Assembly: GCA_903913865.1 (NCBI GenBank) | Contig: CAIWMU010000093.1 | Coordinates: forward strand, 62,001-126,000 | Direction: 5' to 3' | Source of the DNA: an uncultured Verrucomicrobia subdivision 3 bacterium | Lineage (GTDB): Bacteria > Verrucomicrobiota > Verrucomicrobiia > Limisphaerales > UBA8199 | Length of the DNA stretch: 64,000 nucleotides | Shown here: piece after piece, positions 1-9,223 of the stretch | How positions within the stretch are numbered: the stretch's first letter is position 1 | Layout of the letters: each line of letters begins with the position of its first letter | The notes under the pieces: model-generated | What the model was told of the DNA's origin: nothing | Seen by the model: the letters and a program-made list of their open reading frames with translations, nothing else | Databases searched by the model: none | Program-made: the position numbers and the translations under genes

Positions 1-3000
1 ATAACAAATGAGGGGTCGTTCACGAATGCTGCTTTCGGGACTTTCTTCCCGCCCACCCTTTCGCTTCCGAGAGTGGGGGTTCGGGAGCCGACAAAAGCCA
101 ACTCGACGCGCACAGAGTCCGATATTGACCTGTATGTCTCGCAGGATGCCGGACTCACAAATCTGGACGGGGCGGTTCTAGGCAGTGCCTTCAAGAGCCT
201 GGGACGGGATGGCACGGAGACGATTGTCCTGACGAACGCGGAACCGGGCGTTTACTACATCGGTGTTAAGAGTGAGTCCCAGTTGGCAGGTGAGTATGGC
301 CTGCTGAGTGTTTTCAGCGAGGAGCCGTTCAGCAAGGATGGAGCGTTGCTGACCTTCCCCAACCCGGTGGAGATCCCCGATGGGACTACGGCAAAACCGG
401 GTGGTGTTCAGATTTTTGGCATTCAGCCTGAAGGGTATCTGGTCCGACGGGTGATGGTCACCAACATCCTCTCCCATGAGATGATGGGGGACCTGATGGG
501 GAACCTGAATCATTCCGGAAAATCGGCATGGCTCAACAATCATTCCCCTGAGAGTGCCGTCACGAACCGGATGTATATCTACGACGACTCGGACGAGAAA
601 GATCATGAGGGGTCCATTCGTTCTGATGGCCCGGGGCACCTGACCGAGTTTGGCGGTGCAAAGGGTCAGGGGCAGTGGATTTTCACCCAGTTTGACAGCG
701 CACTGACCCACCGGGGGACGAACGAGCTTCTTAATATTTACCTCGAAAAGCAGGAGGACCTTGAGAAGGGGTTTCTTGCAACGATCAATGGCCACAGTTG
801 CAGGGAGGATTTTCTGTATGTGGCGCCTGAGGCAACGAACCTCACAGTCCGGGTGCGGATGGAGGAGGGGGATGGGCCTGTTTCTGTTCAGGTTTGCCGG
901 CAGGGGGACATCACCTGCCACAGCATCCTGATCACAGGGATCACCAGTTCCAACGATTATACGGTTCTGATCATCAACGGGACGACCGATCCGCCGTTGA
1001 ATGCGGGCATGTATGTGATCCGGATGTGCAACCAGGGTGGCGCACAGGCAAAGGTCTTTGTGCAGGCCACGATTGAGTATGACTACAGCGGCCTGATCCC
1101 GGTGAAGTTCACATCCACGGAGCCTGTGCCGATTTTGGATGATGCCGTGACCTATTCAACGATCACGATTCCGAACAAGGATCGGCTTATATCAGTTGAG
1201 GCAGGCATCCGGGTGGATCACCCACGGGTCTCCGATCTGGCATTCACCCTGATCAGCCCAACAGGGACGCGGGTGCTCCTGCAGGAAAACCGTGGTGGAG
1301 ATAGTGCCTCGCAGATGGGTGGGGACATGTTCGCCACCAACATCATACCCGTCTCCTCTTCAGGCGGGGCAGCAGCAAGCACGAACACCGTGAACACGGG
1401 GCTTATCGCCGGGAACCTGACCATCGACTGGACCTTCTATTCCATTCCGGACCGGATGGTGGTTTATTACGAATCCAACGTTCTCTTCGATACCGGGATG
1501 GTGAGTGGCAACGGGACAACCAACCTGACCTTCGGTCCCGGGGCATCCACATTCCTGACCGTCGTCATGAATCCGGGGAACAATCCGGATCAGAACACGG
1601 CCTGGGATTACACGCTGACCTCCACGATGGCGGAGTATCTCTATACGATCTTCACAGAGGACACGAACAAGACCTTGATGCCGATCAAGTTTGCCGAGGT
1701 TCCCTATACCAACGCCAATTACATCGGGACGAATCTTTTGTTCACAAACGGCATCTATTATCTGCCTGAGGAGAGCCTGGCAAAGTTGCAGGCTGAGCAG
1801 GCGCAGGGGGACTGGCGCCTGGAGATTGAGGACCGCCGGGTCGGTGCGTTGGCCCCGAAGCCAAATCTGATCTCCTGGGAGCTCCTGATGCGGTTCGAGA
1901 ACCCGGTGCCTGCTCCGACGGTTGTTTCGGCCGGGACAGCCATGACAAACACCGTGGGGTCGGGTCAGATCAAATACCTCATTGTGAACGTTCCTGACTG
2001 GGCCAGTTTCTCCACGAACATGCTGATTACGGCCACGGGAGATCTGAACCTGTGGTTCAACCAGACCGCACGCCCCACCGGGACCAACTCGGGTGACGTG
2101 TTTCTTTTTGGACCCAAGACCAATGACGTTTACACGCTCAACACGAATGCTGCTCCCATCCTGATCCCCGGAACGTTCTATTATCTGGGAGTTGAGAACA
2201 CGAATGCCACATCCGTGACGTTTGTGCTTCAAGTGGATTTCAACATGACTCCGCTCACGAACGGGTTGCCCATCGCCACCACGATGGCAGCCGGGGATCC
2301 TCCCCGATATTTTTATTACGATGTCGCAGCGGATGAGACTGCCATGTCCTTCACCCTGGATGGTCTGAGCGCCGATGGCTCCCTTGTTTTGAGGAAGGGA
2401 ATACCGTTCCCCACCCCGCAGGATTATACCTATGGGAGTTTCAACCCGGGTTTGGGCAGGGAGGAGATCATCGTCACCACCAATTCAGATCCCGTGGTGC
2501 TCTCTGCGGGACGGTGGTATCTGGGTGTTTACAAGGTCAACGGCGGCGGCATGGATTACACCATCCTGGCCACCGCCTATACGAATCCGATTCCCACGAT
2601 CGTGACCCTCTACAGCGGGGTGCCTTATTCGACTGTGAACCCGGGTGGGACCCAGACGAATGACTATTACCGGTTCGTGGTATCACCGAAGGCCGCCCGG
2701 TTGCAGTTCGACGTGCTGAATCCCACCGAGAATGTGGTGCTTGTCGCCCGGAAGGGGTTGCTGCCTCCAGACCTGGGCTCTTATCAATACCTTAGCGACA
2801 ACACAGGATTCCGGGTGGGTCCGGTGGATGAAATGATCGTGGTTTATGATTTCACGCAACCTTTTCCCGTGGCTCCCGGTGATTGGTTCCTCACTGTTGT
2901 GAACCTGTTCGGTGATCCCGTCTCGTATTCTGTGAAGGCAACCGAATGGCAGGTTTACGGGACGAACTTCGGGATTGTCGGACAGACCGTTCAAGGTGAT

Positions 3001-3279
3001 CTGGCCAGTGGCACATTCCAGTTGTGCCTGACATGGTTGTCCGAGCCGGGCATGCGCTATTACATTGAGGGGAAGGCGGACTTGCAAAGTCTGAATTGGC
3101 GCCCGGTCACCCCCACGCTCACCGCTGTGGATCAGACCCTGAGCTACTGTTTCAATCCGATCGGGACCGGTTGCACCATCTTCCGGGTGAGGCAGGGGCT
3201 CGCACCGTTGCCGCCTTTTCCGGCGGTTAAGCCCCCGGAGACAAACCCCAGGTTAGCGGACCCAGCTCCTGTTCGGTAG
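1..3279 (+). CDS. Large secreted protein with P-domain-like and PPC-like modules (5' partial)
   Basis: The reading frame is open to the left edge, so the true start lies upstream; the GTG at 73 is only the first possible start inside the window. About 1,092 codons are visible. Beta-rich modules repeat: a PPC-like (bacterial pre-peptidase C-terminal) unit around 100-310 with the 'DIDLYV' core, two regions resembling the proprotein convertase P domain ('RVSDLAFTL', then 'SPTGTRVLL' near 1230-1280), and further PPC-like units from about 1930 to 2950. The C-terminus has a 'YYIEG...NWRPV' segment of a kind I associate with verrucomicrobial surface proteins. Such modules usually follow a subtilisin-like protease or adhesin domain, which would lie outside the window, so the catalytic role is unknown. 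Extracellular location is inferred. Ends convergent to the sialic acid operon. Confidence 0.75.
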   Translation: MTNEGSFTNAAFGTFFPPTLSLPRVGVREPTKANSTRTESDIDLYVSQDAGLTNLDGAVLGSAFKSLGRDGTETIVLTNAEPGVYYIGVKSESQLAGEYGLLSVFSEEPFSKDGALLTFPNPVEIPDGTTAKPGGVQIFGIQPEGYLVRRVMVTNILSHEMMGDLMGNLNHSGKSAWLNNHSPESAVTNRMYIYDDSDEKDHEGSIRSDGPGHLTEFGGAKGQGQWIFTQFDSALTHRGTNELLNIYLEKQEDLEKGFLATINGHSCREDFLYVAPEATNLTVRVRMEEGDGPVSVQVCRQGDITCHSILITGITSSNDYTVLIINGTTDPPLNAGMYVIRMCNQGGAQAKVFVQATIEYDYSGLIPVKFTSTEPVPILDDAVTYSTITIPNKDRLISVEAGIRVDHPRVSDLAFTLISPTGTRVLLQENRGGDSASQMGGDMFATNIIPVSSSGGAAASTNTVNTGLIAGNLTIDWTFYSIPDRMVVYYESNVLFDTGMVSGNGTTNLTFGPGASTFLTVVMNPGNNPDQNTAWDYTLTSTMAEYLYTIFTEDTNKTLMPIKFAEVPYTNANYIGTNLLFTNGIYYLPEESLAKLQAEQAQGDWRLEIEDRRVGALAPKPNLISWELLMRFENPVPAPTVVSAGTAMTNTVGSGQIKYLIVNVPDWASFSTNMLITATGDLNLWFNQTARPTGTNSGDVFLFGPKTNDVYTLNTNAAPILIPGTFYYLGVENTNATSVTFVLQVDFNMTPLTNGLPIATTMAAGDPPRYFYYDVAADETAMSFTLDGLSADGSLVLRKGIPFPTPQDYTYGSFNPGLGREEIIVTTNSDPVVLSAGRWYLGVYKVNGGGMDYTILATAYTNPIPTIVTLYSGVPYSTVNPGGTQTNDYYRFVVSPKAARLQFDVLNPTENVVLVARKGLLPPDLGSYQYLSDNTGFRVGPVDEMIVVYDFTQPFPVAPGDWFLTVVNLFGDPVSYSVKATEWQVYGTNFGIVGQTVQGDLASGTFQLCLTWLSEPGMRYYIEGKADLQSLNWRPVTPTLTAVDQTLSYCFNPIGTGCTIFRVRQGLAPLPPFPAVKPPETNPRLADPAPVR

Positions 3280-3381
3280 GCGGGGTGGCGGGTGTTCCTC
3301 ATGGGGAAGGGTGTTGACCGAGTTCCCGCCTTGGTGGTGGGCACGGTCATGTTACCAGCATTTTGCGGGGGTGGTTGACTT

Positions 3382-3413
3382 TCGGCGATGTGGGGATGCC
3401 GCGCCGATCTTTT
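3382..3413 (+). terminator. Candidate intrinsic terminator
   Basis: TCGGCG (3382-3387) pairs perfectly with CGCCGA (3402-3407) around a 14-nt loop and is followed by TCTTTT. It lies about 100 nt after the stop of the large secreted-protein gene and before the convergent epimerase gene. The stem is short, so this is a candidate only. The rest of 3280-3470 shows nothing clear. Confidence 0.35.
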
Positions 3414-3470
3414 GGTTGGGGCGGTTCCAGATCCGTCACCTGCCCGGTCCGTGGCGATCGGGAACGTTTG

Positions 3471-4709
3471 TCACTCGGAGAGGAGTTTGTGGCAATACCA
3501 GAGCATTCTGGGGAGATGGAATGGGCCTTTCCAATGGTTCCCTTTCAGGGTTGAGGTGACGGTGCCATCCCGTTGCAGGTAGCCATACCATTCACCGTGC
3601 TCGGAATCGCTGAAGTGGCGGAAACTCCAATCGTGAACCTTCCGGTGCCATTCGGCATACCGGGCATCCCCTGTCAGCTTGAATGCGAGAAGCGTCGCGA
3701 TGATCGTTTCGTTGTGCGGCCACCAGAATTTCATGTGGTGCCAGTATTCCTGGATGGGCAGGTTCTTGAGGTCGCAGAAATAAAGAATCCCGCCATGCTG
3801 CCGGTCCCAACCCCGTTCCCACATCCAGTCGAGGATGGTGAGACCCAGTTGGATGAGGCGGGCACTGTTTCTAAGCCTGCCCTCGTGCATGATGAACCAG
3901 GCGCATTCGATGGCGTGGCCGGGATTGAGGAGTCGGCCATCAAAATGGTCGAGGATCTCCCCGTTCGGGCCGACGGTCTCCATGAGTGCCCTGAGATCCG
4001 GCTTGAGGAAGTATTTTTCGATCTGTTCTATGGAGTAGTCGATCCATCCTGTGCAAGTGCGGCCATCAACCATCCGGTCTCCAAGGTTGGCACGGATTTC
4101 CTGGGCCGTCACAATGCCGATCATGTGGGAGCCGATTCCCTGCTGGGGTCGGGTCGGCTCAAGTTTTGGCTGCATCACCCCGGGAGTGAAGCTGTAGCGC
4201 AGGTAGGTGGTGAAACGTTCGAGAGCTTCTGCGGTGGCCCCGGGTTCCGGTTCCCCATGGGATGATGCGGTGGCTCTGGCGACAGCCGCACTGGCGATGG
4301 CACCGAAGCTCTCGCTGTAAACGTAGCGGCGCATTCGCAGCGGTTTTCCATCCCGGGTGACCAGGAAATACATCTTGCCGCTTTCCGAGACACAATGGTT
4401 GCGCAGAAAGTCGTGGCAGCTTGTTGCGGCCTGAAGCCACTCCGGTCGGCGTTCGATGGTGTTGTAGAGGGTGGCGAACATCCATGCCGCCCTCCCTTGG
4501 AACCAGACCGACTTGTCGGTGTCAACGATTGAGCCATCGCGGTTGAGGGATGTCATTATCCCCCCGTGCGCAGGATCAATCCCGTGCCTGAGCCAGAAGG
4601 GTATGACGTTGTTCAGGAGGGTGCCCTGATAGGTCTCAGCGAGAGACAGATCATCCGGATGAACGGCAGGCGGAGTGCCCGCCCCATGCTGGGGAGAATC
4701 GGGGTTCAC
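3471..4709 (-). CDS. N-acylglucosamine 2-epimerase (AGE/RnBP family)
   Basis: Predicted to interconvert ManNAc and GlcNAc in the cytoplasm, the second step of the Bacteroides-type sialic acid route. The 412-residue length fits the (alpha/alpha)6-barrel AGE family. Family motifs are visible: 'NPGHAIE' (His about 265), 'WWPHNE' (about 332) and 'KGPFHLPR' (His about 398); the first and last histidines match the family's catalytic pair. The frame is open further upstream, but the GTG at 4709-4707 overlaps the TGA of the upstream sialidase (GTGA), so I take it as the start with translational coupling; no strong ribosome binding site is seen. Last gene of the minus-strand operon. A related cellobiose 2-epimerase activity cannot be excluded by sequence, but the lyase next door favours ManNAc. 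Confidence 0.88.
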   Translation of the reverse strand: MNPDSPQHGAGTPPAVHPDDLSLAETYQGTLLNNVIPFWLRHGIDPAHGGIMTSLNRDGSIVDTDKSVWFQGRAAWMFATLYNTIERRPEWLQAATSCHDFLRNHCVSESGKMYFLVTRDGKPLRMRRYVYSESFGAIASAAVARATASSHGEPEPGATAEALERFTTYLRYSFTPGVMQPKLEPTRPQQGIGSHMIGIVTAQEIRANLGDRMVDGRTCTGWIDYSIEQIEKYFLKPDLRALMETVGPNGEILDHFDGRLLNPGHAIECAWFIMHEGRLRNSARLIQLGLTILDWMWERGWDRQHGGILYFCDLKNLPIQEYWHHMKFWWPHNETIIATLLAFKLTGDARYAEWHRKVHDWSFRHFSDSEHGEWYGYLQRDGTVTSTLKGNHWKGPFHLPRMLWYCHKLLSE

Positions 4710-5875
4710 TGGTGCTTTTTGGTTTTGGCGAGGGTATCGAGCTCGGAGAGCTTCAGGTGCACGCTGGCAACGTAGGGAAGCTCGTTTTGAGTCCAATGCC
4801 CGTAGGTGGTGGTAACAAACGTTCCGTCCGGGAGACATTCCACACCGGGATAGGCGCAGTCGCCAGACTTGGTATTGTGCATCAGCCGGACCCGGTATTG
4901 ACCCTCCCTGCCTTTCAAAATGTCGTCAAAACGGCCGACCCAGCCAATCCAATCGCCTTTGGTGGCGGATTCGAGGGTGGTGTCGCGGAAGGAGATGAAC
5001 AGGCGTCCATCCGGCGCGTATTTGCCGCAGTGGCGGTCGCCGGTCAGGGCCGCCGGGAGTTCACGTGGATTGCTCCAGGTGACGCCTTCATCCTCAGAAA
5101 AGATGACGTGGGAGTTTTTGCGCCGGGAGTTTTCCCGCATGAGGACGGCGATCCGTTTTCCATTCGGGGAGCGAATCCAGCCCGGTTCGCAGAGATGGAT
5201 GTCGGAACTTTTGTAGAGTGCCCGGGGCGTTCCCCACGTGAGTCCTCCATCGTCCGACGTGGTCTGATACAGGGTAAAAACGACCGGGCTGTTTTTGACC
5301 GGAGCCGGTTGGAAGAACCGACCATCGTCATGGAACATGGCGAGGTAATGGCCCGGGCCGGTCTTGATCGGCTCAACGAAGCCCATGACGACGATTCCAC
5401 CCCAATTTCCGGCGGGGACCAGCTCACTCCATGTCATGCCGTCATCCTCGCTGTGGGCGATGCGGGCCGGGTAAAGGCCGGACCAGAGGATCAGCCTCTT
5501 TTTCCCGGATGCATCAACGACGCGGTGAATGGTGGGAGTCTCGAGGCTGGTCTCCCAGGACTTCGGGGTTGGCAACCGGCCACTCCAGGTACGGCCCCCA
5601 TCGGTGCTGCGCTTGTAGAGAATCGGCCCCTTTCCATGTCCTTTGGGATAGACGCAGAGGATCGTTTTGCCGTCCTCAAGCAGGACAGTTGTCGGGTGGC
5701 CCAGATACTGACCGGGTTCGCGATCGACGATGACCTGGCGGTTGGTCTGATCTGCCAGATCCACAAGCGGGATCGTGTATCCACGGGTCGGTGTCTGCGC
5801 CGGGGCACTGAACGCCCAGAGAAGAAAGAGTAGAACCGGGAGCGTGGCAGGAAGGGGAGGCTTATGGCTTCTCAT
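4706..5875 (-). CDS. Secreted sialidase (BNR/Asp-box, GH33-like)
   Basis: Predicted to release terminal sialic acid outside the cytoplasm. A 389-residue protein with a signal peptide (about residues 1-27, hydrophobic core then 'APAQT'). Asp boxes of the S-x-D-x-G-x-T-W type occur near 90, 142, 207 and 260, marking a six-bladed propeller. It lacks a classical 'FRIP' but has 'YLGHP' near 57, and candidate active-site residues Arg247, Arg297, Glu230 and Tyr342. This matches the shorter sialidase type common in Planctomycetes and Verrucomicrobia rather than classical NanH. It lies between the lyase (34-nt gap) and the coupled epimerase gene. Exact linkage or substrate cannot be read from sequence. 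Confidence 0.85.
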   Translation of the reverse strand: MRSHKPPLPATLPVLLFLLWAFSAPAQTPTRGYTIPLVDLADQTNRQVIVDREPGQYLGHPTTVLLEDGKTILCVYPKGHGKGPILYKRSTDGGRTWSGRLPTPKSWETSLETPTIHRVVDASGKKRLILWSGLYPARIAHSEDDGMTWSELVPAGNWGGIVVMGFVEPIKTGPGHYLAMFHDDGRFFQPAPVKNSPVVFTLYQTTSDDGGLTWGTPRALYKSSDIHLCEPGWIRSPNGKRIAVLMRENSRRKNSHVIFSEDEGVTWSNPRELPAALTGDRHCGKYAPDGRLFISFRDTTLESATKGDWIGWVGRFDDILKGREGQYRVRLMHNTKSGDCAYPGVECLPDGTFVTTTYGHWTQNELPYVASVHLKLSELDTLAKTKKHQ

Positions 5876-5909
5876 AAAGATCGTGATGTATTTTGGAAGG
5901 GAGTGCGGA

Positions 5910-6842
5910 TCAGGACGCGCTGGTCACTGGTTTGATCCATTCAAAAAACCCCAACTGTTCGAGGTCCTGCCTGAGCCGGGCGGTTTGTTCGGTGCTGAGG
6001 TTCGAGTTGGGGAGGCGCGCCGGCCCGACATCCACCCCGAGCATCTTCATTACCGCCTTGGCGGCACTCAGATAGCCGTATCCGGCAAGGAGGGTGATCA
6101 GGCGGACGGAGCGGAATTGTGCATCCCTTGCGGCATCAAGTTTTCCGGCTGAGAAGTTCTGAAGCAGGTGATGGTAGATCGGGGCGGCGAAATTGTAACT
6201 GCTGCCCACGGCGCCCGTTGCTCCAAGGGCGAGAGCGCCGAGGAGGAATTCATCGACCCCCCACGGGATGTCGAAGGCTCCGCCCTGCTGGTGGAGGCAG
6301 GTTTGAAACGATGCGAGGTCGTAGTTGGTGAATTTGATGCCGTTGAGGGTGGGGACCTGGCGCGCTGCGGCGTCGAGGAATGCGGGCATGGAGAATTGGA
6401 CACCGGTCAATGCCGGTATGTCATAGAAATAGAAAGGGGTTGAAGGGGCCGTAGCGGCGATTGCGGCGCACCATTGGACCAGATCCGGAAGAGTGCGGGG
6501 CTTGAAATAGGAGGGGGCGAGGGCCGATATGGCGAGAGCCCCGCATTTTTCAGCATGGGCTGCCAGTTCCCGTGCATCCATGACGTTGTTCGAGCCGACA
6601 TGGACGATGAAGCGCAGGGATGAACCCTTTGTCACATTCGCCCAGCGTTCCGCCATAAGGATGCGCTCGGCGGTTGTCAGGGAGTGGCTTTCTCCAGTGC
6701 TTCCACAGATGAAGGCGGTTTGAATGCCATTTTGAACGAGGTGTGCCGCCTGCTTTTCAACAACCGGCAGGTTGAGGGCTCCGTCGCTGGTGAAAGGTGT
6801 GTGTGTGGCGGCGATGAGGCCGGGTAGTTTGATTCGTTGCAT
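5910..6842 (-). CDS. nanA: N-acetylneuraminate lyase (DHDPS/NAL family)
   Basis: Predicted to cleave N-acetylneuraminate to ManNAc and pyruvate by a Schiff-base aldolase mechanism in the cytoplasm. The 310 residues form a TIM-barrel of the DapA/NanA superfamily: 'GSTGES' at 47-52, the tyrosine of 'YDIPALTG' at 140 and the Schiff-base lysine of 'GIKFTNYD' at 170. These match E. coli NanA Tyr137 and Lys165. GSTGE-type motifs and the sialidase, epimerase and transporter neighbours favour sialate lyase over dihydrodipicolinate synthase. It is 20 nt downstream of the transporter gene and 34 nt upstream of the sialidase gene, in one operon. Confidence 0.9.
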   Translation of the reverse strand: MQRIKLPGLIAATHTPFTSDGALNLPVVEKQAAHLVQNGIQTAFICGSTGESHSLTTAERILMAERWANVTKGSSLRFIVHVGSNNVMDARELAAHAEKCGALAISALAPSYFKPRTLPDLVQWCAAIAATAPSTPFYFYDIPALTGVQFSMPAFLDAAARQVPTLNGIKFTNYDLASFQTCLHQQGGAFDIPWGVDEFLLGALALGATGAVGSSYNFAAPIYHHLLQNFSAGKLDAARDAQFRSVRLITLLAGYGYLSAAKAVMKMLGVDVGPARLPNSNLSTEQTARLRQDLEQLGFFEWIKPVTSAS

Positions 6843-6862
6843 GTTTTAAAAGGGGATGTGTG

Positions 6863-8107
6863 TTATTGGGTTTCGAGGTCGCTTCGCGGCTTCAGCGCGA
6901 GCATCAATAGAGCTGCCAGACCCAGTCCGGCGGCTGCGATTTGAAAAACAATGGCCAGATTGAAGTGGGTGTCCCGCAGGATTCCACTGAGGTAGATGGT
7001 GGCACCGCCGACCAGACAACTGATGCAGTTGAGCAGGCCGTAGCCGGTGGCACGATAGCGTGAATCGACGATCTGGCACAACACGGGCATCATGTTGGCA
7101 TCGGAAAAGCCGCGCGCCAAACCAAAGATGACGAGCCCTGCGAGGGCCACAGAAAGAGTGTTTGAGGAGGCGGCGCAAAACAGGGCAGGTGCGGCGGCGC
7201 AGAAGCCAACGAAGGGGACAAGGGCCCGGGCTTTGACGTTCCGGCGGCTCCAGGAATCGGCCCAGATGCCCCCAACCAGAATGCCGACAAAGGATGCCGC
7301 CTGGACATAGCCGGTTGCGGAGAGTCCGGCCTGACCCAGCCCCAGTTTGAATTGCTCCCGCAGGTAGGTTGGAAGCCAGCCATTGATCCCCCAGTAGGCA
7401 AGGGCCAGAAGGCCCACATGGCACAGGAGCACAAGGAATGAGCCCTGCCGCAGCAAATTGCCGATGGCTTTGATTGGGCTCTCCCGGCGGGCAGGGGATG
7501 GGGTGACGGGCGCATCGGCTTTCCGGGGTGAGCCGGGCGAGTCCCGCAATCCGGCGAGCAGCACAATCGTGTAGCACACACCCGTGGCACCAAAAATGTA
7601 GAAGGCCGACTGCCAGTGGTAATGCTCAGCGATATAGCCACCAAGACCGCCGAGCGCCGCCCCGGCATAGACGCCGCTCATATGCAGACCGGTGGCGAGG
7701 GAACGGGTGGGGCCCTGATGGTAATCTGCAATCAGGGCAAGGGCCGCAGGAATGTAGCAGGCCTCGCTGACACCCATCAGCGCCCGGGCGATGAGCAGTT
7801 GCTCGAAGTTGGCCGCATGCCCTGTCAGCCAGGTGACTGCCGACCAGACAAACAGGCTTAGAATGATGACACGGGACCGGCCGCAGCGGTCGGCGAGGTA
7901 GCCTGCCATGGGGCTAAGGACCCCATAGACCCATAGAAAAACGGAAGTCAGAAGGCCGAATTGTGCCTCAGTCATGGGGATGCTCTCCTTCACAGCATCC
8001 CTCATGGTGGTGATCATGAGCCGGTCCAGATAATTGAGGCAGGCCACAAACCAGAGCAGGCCGACAATCAGCCACGCGCGGGAGTGGGTTGGGCGGGCAT
8101 CGCTCAT
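6863..8107 (-). CDS. MFS transporter, probable sialic acid importer
   Basis: A 414-residue major facilitator with about 12 hydrophobic helices and the MFS loop motif after helix 2 ('GYLADRCGRSR'), followed by a charged central loop ('SPARRES'). ATG at 8107-8105 overlaps the TGA of the upstream mutarotase gene (ATGA), fixing the start; the longer frame upstream would run inside that gene. Sialic acid as substrate is inferred from its place between a NanM-like mutarotase and the lyase gene, as in nanLET-type loci of Bacteroidetes. Another acidic sugar is possible. Inner-membrane location. Confidence 0.87.
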   Translation of the reverse strand: MSDARPTHSRAWLIVGLLWFVACLNYLDRLMITTMRDAVKESIPMTEAQFGLLTSVFLWVYGVLSPMAGYLADRCGRSRVIILSLFVWSAVTWLTGHAANFEQLLIARALMGVSEACYIPAALALIADYHQGPTRSLATGLHMSGVYAGAALGGLGGYIAEHYHWQSAFYIFGATGVCYTIVLLAGLRDSPGSPRKADAPVTPSPARRESPIKAIGNLLRQGSFLVLLCHVGLLALAYWGINGWLPTYLREQFKLGLGQAGLSATGYVQAASFVGILVGGIWADSWSRRNVKARALVPFVGFCAAAPALFCAASSNTLSVALAGLVIFGLARGFSDANMMPVLCQIVDSRYRATGYGLLNCISCLVGGATIYLSGILRDTHFNLAIVFQIAAAGLGLAALLMLALKPRSDLETQ

Positions 8108-9210
8108 TTGGATCGCTCCGTCGAAGGATCCGGGCGCAGCATCCAGACCTGCGGGGATCGCACACCGGGACGCATCTCGCCGCTGGGCAGGACCCAGGCT
8201 CCGTTCCACTCGACAGTGGGAAGGGTGGCCCGCGAGGCTGGCACCTCGCCGAATGAAACCCAGTTTGTGGAGGCAAGGTCCAGAGCCAGAATGTGGCTTG
8301 GAAATCCGGGGTGCTTCTCAGGAGTCACCTTCCCGGCCAGAGAGCCATCATCACCTCCGGCTAGCAACAGCATGGAATGGATGACCGGTGCGGGAGAGGG
8401 TGCGGCGACGCTTGGTCGCGGGAGGTTCGGAAGCGGGTGCCATCCGCTGGAAGGATCGTAGCGCCAGGCATCGAGCAGGTAGGCGCGTGAAATCTGACCG
8501 TTTTTTGGTCGCAAGGCCGCACCGCCGATCAGGTAGAAACTGGCATTTGCCGCAGCAGCAACTGGGAGAATTCTGGGTTCGCCGGGGCAGGGGGGCAGTT
8601 CCTCCCATCGGGGATTGGGTCGGCTCAGATCCAGGGCAAAGAACCGGCTGGTTGCGGCCTGCTCCCCGGGCTGTTCCGAACCGCAGCAAAGATAGGCAGT
8701 TGACCCCAGGAACGCTCCCGCGCCGTTGGCCAGGGGGATTGGCAGCGGAGGGAGCGGCTTCACACTGAGTTGATCCCCCGTGATGGAGAGGATGAACGTA
8801 TCAGGGTGGTGGCGCTCGGAATCGCTGCCGCCCACACAGAGGAGGCCCCCGGGGGTGGATGCTGAAAATCCGTAACCCAGCGGGCGGGGAAGCTTGCCGA
8901 TGGATCGCCATGATCCGGTTTCCGATTTGAGTGCCCAGACAGCATCGTGCCAGACTTTGCGTCCCCCTTCCCAGGGCATCCTGTCCGGGAAATTGGCTCC
9001 CCCGGCCACGATCAGTGTGCCATTGCAGGTCCCGGCAAATGCCCCGGCCACGCCGTTGGTATCCGGGAGTGGCGGGAGCTGGGACCAATGGAGGCGGGCC
9101 CGGGTCGGGTCTGGCTGGGGCGTGTCGGAATTAGCCGGGCCCGCTTCTAGACACATTTGTGCGCTGGCGATGGTGGTGGTGGCAAGCATTGTCAGGGTTC
9201 GAAAGGACAT
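8104..9210 (-). CDS. nanM: Kelch-type N-acetylneuraminate mutarotase (NanM/YjhT-like)
   Basis: Predicted periplasmic beta-propeller that speeds conversion of the alpha-anomer of sialic acid released by sialidases to the beta-anomer. A 368-residue protein with a signal peptide ('MSFRTLTMLATTTIASA'), then kelch repeats: 'VAGGANFPD...MPWEGG' near the N-terminus (typical of this family), 'CVGGSDSE', 'LIGGAA' and 'LAGGDD'. Start ATG 9210 is preferred because the longer open frame would overlap the upstream gene and lacks a signal peptide. It begins 13 nt after the esterase-sialidase stop and overlaps the MFS gene by ATGA. Confidence 0.85.
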   Translation of the reverse strand: MSFRTLTMLATTTIASAQMCLEAGPANSDTPQPDPTRARLHWSQLPPLPDTNGVAGAFAGTCNGTLIVAGGANFPDRMPWEGGRKVWHDAVWALKSETGSWRSIGKLPRPLGYGFSASTPGGLLCVGGSDSERHHPDTFILSITGDQLSVKPLPPLPIPLANGAGAFLGSTAYLCCGSEQPGEQAATSRFFALDLSRPNPRWEELPPCPGEPRILPVAAAANASFYLIGGAALRPKNGQISRAYLLDAWRYDPSSGWHPLPNLPRPSVAAPSPAPVIHSMLLLAGGDDGSLAGKVTPEKHPGFPSHILALDLASTNWVSFGEVPASRATLPTVEWNGAWVLPSGEMRPGVRSPQVWMLRPDPSTERSK

Positions 9211-9223
9211 CGTGCGCTTCAGC

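Noticed and set aside
1360-2232. Long open frame antisense to the large secreted-protein gene
   Set aside because: Shadow frame of a GC-rich gene: no domain, low hydrophobic order, rich in Arg/His/Gly, no ribosome binding site.
4712-5833. 373-codon open frame opposite the sialidase gene
   Set aside because: The minus-strand frame has signal peptide and Asp boxes; the plus frame has no recognisable motif.
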